Assembly: GCA_964407665.1 (NCBI GenBank)
Contig: CAYOWK010000047.1
Location: forward strand, 1-29,049
Direction: 5' to 3'
DNA length: 29,049 bases
Source: CAYOWK01 sp964407665
Lineage (GTDB): Bacteria > Pseudomonadota > Alphaproteobacteria > Caulobacterales > Hyphomonadaceae
This document shows, in pieces, positions 23,092 through 29,049 of this stretch (positions within the stretch are counted from its first letter, which is position 1; each line of letters opens with the position of its first letter). The notes below the pieces were generated by a model. The model was given only the letters and a program-made list of their open reading frames with translations, was not told the origin of the DNA and did no database searches. The position numbers were made by a program, and so were the translations under genes.

Positions 23092-24255
23092 ATGACCTCC
23101 TACGCCAAGACACACGACATCCTCGCCTCGCTCGTCGGGTTCGACACCACGTCGAGGGATTCGAACCTGCAGCTGATCGAGTGGGTGGAGGCGCTGGTGA
23201 CGCCGCTGGGCGGCGCTGTGGTGCGGGTGCCCAATGCCGAGGGGACCAAGGCGAACCTCTGGGTGCGATTCGGGCCGGAGGCGCCCGGCGGGCTCATCCT
23301 GTCGGGGCACACGGATGTGGTGCCGGTCGACGGGCAACCCTGGACGTCCAGCCCGTGGGAGCTGACGGAACGTGGCGGACTGCTCTACGGGCGGGGCACG
23401 TGCGACATGAAGGGGTTCATCGCGCTTTGCCTTGCGCATGCCGGCGAGTTTGCGGCGCGGGCGATCAACCGGCCCGTGCATCTCGCGCTGTCCTATGACG
23501 AGGAGATTGGCTGCGCGGGCGTCTCGCCGATGATCGACCGCATGATGGAGGCGGGCGTGGCGCCGTCTCTGGTGTGGGTGGGCGAGCCGACGCTGTGGGG
23601 CGTCTATTCGGCGCACAAGGGCATTCGCGATTATGAGGTGCTGATCACGGGCAAGGCCGCACACTCGTCCGATCCGCGGCGGGGCGCCTCGGCGATCCAT
23701 GAGGCGATCGAGCTGATGTCGGTGCTGCGCAGGATTGCGCTGGAGGCCGAGGCTGCGGCGCCGGCGGAGTCGGCGTTCGATCCGTCGTGGACGACGCTGA
23801 CGATCGGCCAGATCCAGGGCGGCACTGCCACCAACATTCTCGCCCGCGAGTGCCGGTTCGTGTTCGATGTGCGGGCTACCCCTGGAGGCGGGCCGGGCGG
23901 CGATCCGGACACGATGCTGCGTCCATTCTTTGCGGCCGTCGAGGCGGCGCGGGCGCGGCTGGCGCCATTCGGTCCGGAGTGCGGCGTCGAGGTGCACCTG
24001 CGGGCGGACGCTCCGCCGCTGATACCGGCGCCGGACAGTCCGGCGGAGCGGTTCCTGCGCGAGCTGACCGGGGACAACGCGACGCGGGTGGCGGCCTATG
24101 CGACGGAGGCGGGCCAGTTCCAGAAACGCGGCGCTCCAGCCGTCATCTGCGGGCCTGGCTCCATCGAGCAGGCGCACCAGACGGACGAGTTTGTGGCCGT
24201 GCCGGAGTTGCAGAAGGGCGTGACGATTTTCGGCAGGCTTCTGACGCGCCTGTAG
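23092..24255 (+). CDS. argE: Acetylornithine deacetylase (M20 metallopeptidase family)
   Basis: A 387-residue di-zinc hydrolase that would cleave N-acetylornithine to ornithine in arginine synthesis. Metal and catalytic residues are visible: His73 and Asp75 in SGHTDVVPVDG, Asp105 in GRGTCDMKGF, Glu137/Glu138 in YDEEIG, and the late His in GSIEQAHQTDEFV. The lid/dimer domain (about 185-300) starts with KGIRDYEVLITGKAAHSS. EAGQFQK and CGPGSIEQAHQ match the ArgE subgroup better than DapE, so the symbol is probable but not certain; alternatives are other M20 amidases. Confidence 0.87.
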   Translation: MTSYAKTHDILASLVGFDTTSRDSNLQLIEWVEALVTPLGGAVVRVPNAEGTKANLWVRFGPEAPGGLILSGHTDVVPVDGQPWTSSPWELTERGGLLYGRGTCDMKGFIALCLAHAGEFAARAINRPVHLALSYDEEIGCAGVSPMIDRMMEAGVAPSLVWVGEPTLWGVYSAHKGIRDYEVLITGKAAHSSDPRRGASAIHEAIELMSVLRRIALEAEAAAPAESAFDPSWTTLTIGQIQGGTATNILARECRFVFDVRATPGGGPGGDPDTMLRPFFAAVEAARARLAPFGPECGVEVHLRADAPPLIPAPDSPAERFLRELTGDNATRVAAYATEAGQFQKRGAPAVICGPGSIEQAHQTDEFVAVPELQKGVTIFGRLLTRL

Positions 24256-24354
24256 CGATGATTGCGTCTAGCTAATATACTTCGGGATCCGAGGATTTCA
24301 TTAAACAATCTCATGCAAATTTGCTCACGCCTTTGAACGGCGGGGAGATTGCCT

Positions 24355-26295
24355 GTGGCAAATTTACGACTGCGTCCACTGCTCATGGTGATGGGCGGAG
24401 CGATCTGCACCTCGTTCGTGGGCGCTGTCGGCCTGTCCTTCTATGCGGAACAGCGTCTCAAAGTCGGGGCCCAGACCTACGACGACATCATTCGCGGCAA
24501 GGATTTGATCGCGGATGTTCTTCCGCCGCCGGCCTATCTGATTGAATCCTTTCTCGAGGCCAGCCAGATCGCGCTCGATCCGGCGACGGTCGGCGACCGG
24601 ATGAAGCGGCTTGGCGAGCTCAAGGGCCAGTACGAGGACAGGCGCGAGCACTGGCGCGCCGATGAGCGGCTCTCCAGCGATATCAAGACCCTGGTGACAG
24701 GCGAGTCCGACGCCGCAGCGCAGGAGTTCTGGTCGGCTGTCGAGTCGCGGCTTGCCCCTGCCGCCCGCCTGGGCGATCCGGCCGCCATCGCGGACGCCTA
24801 TGCGGACGTCGAGGCCGCCTACAGAGCCCACCGCGCGGTCGTGGACGAGATCGTCGCCAAGACGACGGCCAGCAATGCCGAGATCGAGAAGGGCGCGGCA
24901 GACCAGTCGGCCATGCTTGAGGCGCTGGCCATGGCCGCGACCGGCGCCGCGTTCGTGCTGACGCTGGCGTGCCTGTGGATGCTGTCGCGGCGTCTGGTGA
25001 CGCCGGTGGTGCAAACCACTGACGTGATGAAGAAGCTGTCCACGGGGCAGCTCGATACCCGCATCGACAATGCCGACCGGCAGGACGAGATCGGCGACAT
25101 GGCGCGAGCGATCAGGGTGTTCCGCGACAACCTCGCCGAGCGCGCGAAACTCGCGAAGGAGTCCGAAGCGACTTCAGCAAGGGAGCGGGCGCGCCAGGAA
25201 AAACTGGAAACCCTGATCGGCCAGTTCCGCACGGACATCACGACCTTTGTCGCCACCGCGACGCAGGAGGTGCGCGGCAACAAGGCGACGGCCTCGATGC
25301 TGAACCAGACCGCGCAGGCGTCGTCGGCACGCGCTGCATCGGCGGCGGACGCGTCGGCGCGCGCGTCTTCGGATGTGCAGAATGTGGCCGCCGCCACCGA
25401 GGAGCTGGCCGCATCCATCCGCCAGCTTCTCGACAACGCCGAACGCACCCGCGCCGAGGCGCGCAAGTCGCGCGAGGTGTCAGACCGCGGCGAGGCGGAG
25501 ATGAATGCGCTGAGCCAGCAGGCGCAGAAGATCTCCTCGGTCGTCACGATGATCCAGTCGATCGCGCACCAAACCAACCTTCTGGCGCTCAACGCCACCA
25601 TCGAGGCGGCGCGCGCCGGCGAGGCGGGTCGCGGCTTCGCGGTGGTTGCATCTGAAGTGAAGGGCCTTGCCGAGCAGACGGCCCGGTCGACGACCGAGAT
25701 CGAGCAGATCGTCTCCACCATGCAGGCGTCGGTGGACGGAGCCGGCGATTCCTTCCGGCACTCGCTGACCACGCTGGGGCATATCGAGGCGCTGGTCTCC
25801 GAGATGGCGAGTTCGGTGACCCAGCAGAACCAGGCGACGGGAGAAATCTCGGCGGCGATCACCCGCACCTCCGACCGGGCGGGCTCGACGGCGGCTGATA
25901 TCTCCGAACTCGCAAGCGCCGCCCGTCTGACCAGCACGACCATGAGCGAGGTCATGCAGACGTCCGACCGGATCGACACGGCCACGCAGACCATGAGCCG
26001 GGCGATCGAGACGTTCCTGCGTCAAGTGAGCGAAGATCTCGAGGACCGCCGCGTGGCGGACCGCAAGCCGGTCGATGAGGCCATCCTGGTGCGGGCGCGC
26101 GGCTCGCGCCAGCCGGCGACGCTTCGGGACATTTCCGCGACCGGTGTCCGCGCGGCGCCATCCGGCTCTGTCGCGGTGGGCGAAACCGTGGTGCTGGAGT
26201 GGGCCAGCGGCCGCGCCGAAACCGCCCGGGTGATCTGGGCGCGCGACGGCGAATGCGGCCTGGCCTTCACGACGGCGGCGCGCGCCGCCGCCTGA
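24355..26295 (+). CDS. Methyl-accepting chemotaxis protein with C-terminal PilZ domain
   Basis: A 646-residue chemoreceptor. The first membrane helix spans about residues 8-30, a periplasmic helical sensor about 31-188, and the second membrane helix about 190-213. The HAMP linker is about 214-270 (RRLVTPVVQTTDVMKKLSTG). The coiled-coil signalling domain (about 290-545) contains the CheA/CheW-binding hairpin IAHQTNLLALNATIEAARAG. A C-terminal PilZ domain (about 562-646) has both c-di-GMP motifs: RxxxR (566-570, RVADR) and DISATG (592-597). GTG 24355 is chosen because GGGGAG lies seven bases upstream; TTG 24349 is too close to it. The protein likely integrates an external signal and c-di-GMP level for motility control. 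Confidence 0.93.
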   Translation: MANLRLRPLLMVMGGAICTSFVGAVGLSFYAEQRLKVGAQTYDDIIRGKDLIADVLPPPAYLIESFLEASQIALDPATVGDRMKRLGELKGQYEDRREHWRADERLSSDIKTLVTGESDAAAQEFWSAVESRLAPAARLGDPAAIADAYADVEAAYRAHRAVVDEIVAKTTASNAEIEKGAADQSAMLEALAMAATGAAFVLTLACLWMLSRRLVTPVVQTTDVMKKLSTGQLDTRIDNADRQDEIGDMARAIRVFRDNLAERAKLAKESEATSARERARQEKLETLIGQFRTDITTFVATATQEVRGNKATASMLNQTAQASSARAASAADASARASSDVQNVAAATEELAASIRQLLDNAERTRAEARKSREVSDRGEAEMNALSQQAQKISSVVTMIQSIAHQTNLLALNATIEAARAGEAGRGFAVVASEVKGLAEQTARSTTEIEQIVSTMQASVDGAGDSFRHSLTTLGHIEALVSEMASSVTQQNQATGEISAAITRTSDRAGSTAADISELASAARLTSTTMSEVMQTSDRIDTATQTMSRAIETFLRQVSEDLEDRRVADRKPVDEAILVRARGSRQPATLRDISATGVRAAPSGSVAVGETVVLEWASGRAETARVIWARDGECGLAFTTAARAAA

Positions 26296-26303
26296 GGCGG
26301 GGC

Positions 26304-26549
26304 TCAGCCTTCGTCGAAGAAGGGCTCGACCTTGCCCGTCAGCTTCATGGTCATGGGGTTGCCCTTGCGGTCCATGGCGGCGCCGGCGACGACGCGGATC
26401 CAGCCCTCGGATACGCAGTACTCCCAGACGTTGGTCTTTTCCTGGCCGTTGAACCGGATGCCCACGCCGCGCTCGAGCAGCGGCTTGTTGTAGTAGGGGC
26501 TCTTGGAATCCTGCGACAGGCGGTCGGGCAGTTCGGAAGCTTCAGACAT
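26304..26549 (-). CDS. DUF3297 family protein
   Basis: An 81-residue protein matching DUF3297 almost throughout: LPDRLSQDSKSPYYNKPLLE, RGVGIRFNGQEKTNVWEYC and VSEGWIRV, ending GNPMTMKLTGKVEPFFD. The family is short, widespread in alpha- and gammaproteobacteria, and of unknown function. It follows the CysQ-type gene by 75 bases on the same strand and may share its transcript. Its stop is eight bases from the convergent chemoreceptor stop. Confidence 0.92.
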   Translation of the reverse strand: MSEASELPDRLSQDSKSPYYNKPLLERGVGIRFNGQEKTNVWEYCVSEGWIRVVAGAAMDRKGNPMTMKLTGKVEPFFDEG

Positions 26550-26624
26550 GGTCGGGTCCGTCAGATGGTCGTTTCAGACTGTTGAGTGCAACAGCGGTGG
26601 GCGAAAGGCCAGCCTGAAGACGCA

Positions 26625-27440
26625 TCAGACCGGGGCCTTTCCCCAGGCGATGAACGGTCCGTTGAGGTAGCCCTTGTCCGCCTTGCCATAGAGGAAGGGC
26701 GCGCCTTCCGGCGTCAGGACGACGCCTCCGGCTGCCGACAGCACGGCGTGGCCTGCCGCGGTGTCCCACTCCATTGTCGGCCCCCAGCGGGGATAGACGT
26801 CCGCCTCGCCGACAGCGACGAGGCAGAATTTGAGCGACGAGCCGATCGATCGGCGGCTGGCGATCTTCTGGCGGTCGATGAATGCCTGCGTCTCGGCGTC
26901 GAGGTGGGACGCCGACATCACGGCGATCATCCCCTCCGGCGGCACGATCCGCGTCGTGACGGGGGAGGCTGTTCCGGCCTCGACTGCGCGCCCGGCCTCG
27001 AAGCCGGAGGCGCTGAAGGCGCGGGAGGCGCCGTAGTAGAGGTCCCTGCGCGCCGGCGCAAAGACACAACCGGACGTGGCGACGCCGCCTTCGATCAGGG
27101 CGATATTGACGGTGAAATCGCCCTTGCGCTGGATGAACTCGCGCGTGCCGTCGACAGGATCGACCAGGATGAACGTGTCCGCCATCTCGCCGACGCCGAT
27201 CCGGGCGGCCTGTTCCTCGGCCAGAACCGGCACCCCGGGCAGCAGCCGGGCCAGATGGGCGAGAATGATCTCCTCGGCGCGTTCGTCGGCGTCTGAAACC
27301 GGGCTGCGGTCGGACTTGTGGCGCGTCTCGAAGTCGCTGGCGTAGACCTCCATCACGGCGACGCCCGCCTCGGAGGCGATGCCGGCAAAGGCAAGCGCCA
27401 GCCGGTCGCGTTCCTGAGCGCTGAGTTGGCCTGCCGCCAT
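26625..27440 (-). CDS. cysQ: 3'(2'),5'-bisphosphate nucleotidase CysQ-type (inositol monophosphatase family)
   Basis: A 271-residue lithium-sensitive-type phosphatase that would dephosphorylate PAP to AMP, recycling the by-product of sulfate assimilation. Metal-site motifs are SPVSDADERAE (46-56), EEQ (75-77), DPVDGTREF (94-102) and WDTAAGH (225-231). The text GDFTVNIALIEGG and YPRWGPTMEWDTAAGHAVL is CysQ-like more than SuhB-like. The open frame extends upstream over the epimerase gene, but that is antisense shadow; ATG 27440 begins the family sequence, with GGAGA upstream. Divergent from the epimerase gene. Confidence 0.9.
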   Translation of the reverse strand: MAAGQLSAQERDRLALAFAGIASEAGVAVMEVYASDFETRHKSDRSPVSDADERAEEIILAHLARLLPGVPVLAEEQAARIGVGEMADTFILVDPVDGTREFIQRKGDFTVNIALIEGGVATSGCVFAPARRDLYYGASRAFSASGFEAGRAVEAGTASPVTTRIVPPEGMIAVMSASHLDAETQAFIDRQKIASRRSIGSSLKFCLVAVGEADVYPRWGPTMEWDTAAGHAVLSAAGGVVLTPEGAPFLYGKADKGYLNGPFIAWGKAPV

Positions 27441-27593
27441 GGGGTCTGTCTCCGGTTTACGGGCCCCCGCATTGCGGTCCCCGAGCCCCCTGTCAATCGC
27501 CATACTGAGCCTGTCGGGAGGCCGGTTGACTAGACTCACGGGCGCGAGGATTGTCCGGCATGCCAGCGCTCCCCCCTTCGCCGCGATAATCGT

Positions 27594-28550
27594 ATGCGTG
27601 TCCTGCTGACCGGCGCCGCCGGTTTCATCGGCTTTCACCTGGCGCAGGCGCTGCTTGCCCGCGGCGACGCCGTGCTCGGGCTGGACAGCCTGAACGATTA
27701 TTATGATCCCGCACTGAAGGCGGACCGCCTGGGTCTGCTGCGGACCCAGCCGGGGTTCTCCTTTCGCCAGACCGACATTGCGGACGCCGACGCGCTGTCT
27801 GACGCCGTGGAGGGCTTTTCCGCTGACGCCGTGGTCCACCTCGCCGCCCAGGCCGGCGTCCGGTATTCGATCGACAATCCGGCAGCATATATCGACGCCA
27901 ATATCCGCGGCCACCTGAACGTGCTGGAGTATGCCCGGCGGACCCGGGTGCGGACGCTGTATGCCTCGTCCTCCTCCGTTTACGGCAACCGGACCGACAC
28001 GCCGTTCCGCGAGACGGACCGGTGTGATCATCCGGTCTCCGTTTACGCTGCGTCCAAGCGTTCGGCCGAACTGCTCTCGGACGTCTACGCCAACATGTAC
28101 GGGCTCTCGCTGACCGGCCTGCGGTTCTTCACGGTCTACGGGCCGTGGGGACGGCCGGACATGGCGTACTGGCTGTTCACGGACGCCATCCTCAACGGAC
28201 GGCCGATCCGGATGTTCAACAACGGCGTCATGCGCCGCGACTTTACGGACGTGCGCGATATCGTGGCAGGGATGCTGTCGATGCTGGATGCGCCAGGCAA
28301 GCCGGGCCATCGCATCTACAATATCGGCAACTCAGAGCCGGTAACTCTGGCGCGCTTCGTTGCCGCCATCGAGGCGGCCACGGGGCGCGCGGCGGTGAGA
28401 GAAATGGCGCCGATGCAGCCGGGCGATGTGGGCGACACCTTCGCCGACGTTTCGCAGCTGGAGGCCGATTATGGTTACCGGCCGGGCGTTGCGGTCGAGG
28501 CGGGCGTAAGGACCTTCGTGGACTGGTACCGCCAGCGCACCGGGTTGTAG
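27594..28550 (+). CDS. UDP-glucuronate 4-epimerase-like NAD-dependent epimerase
   Basis: A 318-residue short-chain-dehydrogenase-type epimerase. The NAD-binding glycine motif is GAAGFIG (7-13). The UDP-GlcA-epimerase segment LNDYYDPALK (33-42) follows, then HLAAQAGVRYSI, active-site SSSSVYG (125-131) and catalytic YAASK (151-155), with FTVYGPWGRPDMA and NNGVMRRDFTDVRDI further on. The whole pattern matches LpsL/Cap1J-type enzymes that convert UDP-glucuronate to UDP-galacturonate for surface polysaccharide or LPS. Length is slightly short (the family is about 320-340). It is followed by glmM in the same direction, although a 150-base or longer spacer makes one operon unsure. Confidence 0.9.
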   Translation: MRVLLTGAAGFIGFHLAQALLARGDAVLGLDSLNDYYDPALKADRLGLLRTQPGFSFRQTDIADADALSDAVEGFSADAVVHLAAQAGVRYSIDNPAAYIDANIRGHLNVLEYARRTRVRTLYASSSSVYGNRTDTPFRETDRCDHPVSVYAASKRSAELLSDVYANMYGLSLTGLRFFTVYGPWGRPDMAYWLFTDAILNGRPIRMFNNGVMRRDFTDVRDIVAGMLSMLDAPGKPGHRIYNIGNSEPVTLARFVAAIEAATGRAAVREMAPMQPGDVGDTFADVSQLEADYGYRPGVAVEAGVRTFVDWYRQRTGL

Positions 28551-28686
28551 CGACCTCGTGGGTTTCGCCTTCCGCGCGAGCCATAGAACCGCCTCGGCTC
28601 AATCAAGGATTCAGCCTCTTGCGCTAGACCGTTGGGCAGCCGCATGAAGGCGCAACGCGTTAACGTTTGTTCGCGGAACCCCTTCG

Positions 28687-28830
28687 ATGGAGACGATGCG
28701 GTGGCGCGTGCAACCCGTGGACCGACCCGTGACAACGGAGCCAGGGGGGCGAAGGCGCCCGGAAAAGCAACGAAAGCTGCAGCTGCAAAGGCAGCAGCGG
28801 CTGCACCAGCGAAGGCGGCGACGGGCGTGA
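28687..28830 (+). CDS. Possible 47-codon leader ORF overlapping the internal glmM GTG
   Basis: The frame ATG 28687 to TGA 28828-28830 encodes an Arg/Gln-rich 47-residue peptide whose stop overlaps the conserved-start GTG of glmM (GTGA at 28827-28830). No good ribosome-binding site precedes it. It is in a different frame from the alternative long glmM start at 28701, so only one of the two readings is likely to be used. Listed because it decides how glmM is initiated; probably not an independent gene. Confidence 0.15.
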   Translation: METMRWRVQPVDRPVTTEPGGRRRPEKQRKLQLQRQQRLHQRRRRRA

Positions 28831-29049
28831 GCGTACGCAAGATTTTCGGAACCGACGGTATTCGCGGCAAGGCCAACGCCTGGCCGGTGACGCCCGAGAT
28901 GGCGATGCGGCTCGGCATGGCCGCCGCCAGCTATTTCCGCAAGAGCGAGCCGGGCCGCCGCCTGGTGGTGATCGGCAAGGACACCCGCCTGTCCGGCTAC
29001 ATGCTGGAGCCGGCGCTGACGGCGGGCTTCACCGCCAAGGGCATGGACG
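28701..29049 (+). CDS. glmM: Phosphoglucosamine mutase, 5' part only
   Basis: This is the start of the enzyme that isomerises glucosamine-6-phosphate to glucosamine-1-phosphate for UDP-GlcNAc, peptidoglycan and LPS. From GTG 28827 the sequence VSVRKIFGTDGIRGKAN, PVTPEMAMRLG and VVIGKDTRLSGYMLE is unmistakable GlmM; the phosphoserine loop lies beyond the window. The same frame is open upstream to GTG 28701, which has GGAGA seven bases before it, and to ATG 28644. This would add a 42-residue (or longer) Ala/Lys-rich basic extension. GTG 28827 matches the family's usual N-terminus but has only a distant GAAGG upstream. I mark the longer start, with the shorter one as a strong alternative. Confidence 0.9.
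   Translation, partial: MARATRGPTRDNGARGAKAPGKATKAAAAKAAAAAPAKAATGVSVRKIFGTDGIRGKANAWPVTPEMAMRLGMAAASYFRKSEPGRRLVVIGKDTRLSGYMLEPALTAGFTAKGMD

Noticed and set aside
23005..24177. Upstream part of the 602-residue minus frame containing the GST
   Set aside because: Antisense to argE; GST similarity begins exactly at ATG 23004.
27441..28310. Upstream part of the 561-residue minus frame containing cysQ
   Set aside because: Antisense to the epimerase gene; the phosphatase fold begins at ATG 27440.
1..29049. CRISPR arrays, tRNA/rRNA genes, toxin-antitoxin pairs, prophage genes
   Set aside because: No regularly spaced direct repeats, no cloverleaf or rRNA motifs, and no such protein families seen on reading both strands.

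Overview
The window is GC-rich, densely coded bacterial chromosome. Many genes overlap or abut and several starts are GTG or TTG. The gene content (NodT-type outer-membrane factor, DUF3297 protein, YfcG-like GST, glmM, an IlvA/TdcB-type threonine dehydratase with ACT domain) points to an alphaproteobacterium, most likely a marine or stalked-type lineage near Hyphomonadaceae/Maricaulaceae. That placement is inferred from protein style only; no rRNA or tRNA gene was found.

Left part (1-9 kb): the 5' half of an M2-family (angiotensin-converting-enzyme-like) dipeptidyl carboxypeptidase lipoprotein, cut by the window edge, is divergent from a TPR membrane protein. A tightly overlapping four-gene operon on the minus strand then encodes a complete MacAB-type tripartite exporter: adaptor, ATPase, permease and NodT outer-membrane channel. 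The adaptor carries an unusual insert of about 150 residues. A sodium:solute symporter follows on the plus strand.

Middle (9-18.4 kb): an acyl-CoA dehydrogenase of the DmdC/FadE C-terminal-domain type is followed by a 0.9 kb stretch without a credible protein gene. That stretch is packed with hairpins whose loops make sense as RNA only on the minus strand. I read it as a large structured non-coding RNA, possibly a HEARO/IscB omega-RNA-like element without its nuclease. Next come a PEP mutase/isocitrate-lyase-superfamily enzyme with a DUF4240 lipoprotein, a lipoprotein cytochrome c' plus cytochrome b561 pair, a duplicated cupin protein, a fused two-domain oligopeptide-type ABC ATPase, and a MarR regulator divergent from a small monooxygenase with two clear 16-bp operators between them.

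Right part (18.4-29 kb): a dispersed-type hairpin repeat, a GNAT/BioF2-like acetyltransferase, threonine dehydratase, a two-domain FKBP lipoprotein, a YfcG-like glutathione transferase, acetylornithine deacetylase (argE-type), a chemoreceptor fused to a PilZ (c-di-GMP binding) domain, a DUF3297 protein with a CysQ-type phosphatase, a UDP-glucuronate 4-epimerase, and the start of glmM. The glmM start has an ambiguous, Ala/Lys-rich upstream extension. The last two genes supply sugar nucleotides for the envelope or surface polysaccharide.

The most interesting items are the structured RNA at about 10.9-11.3 kb, the chemoreceptor-PilZ fusion, the MarR operator pair, the adaptor insert and the glmM 5' end.
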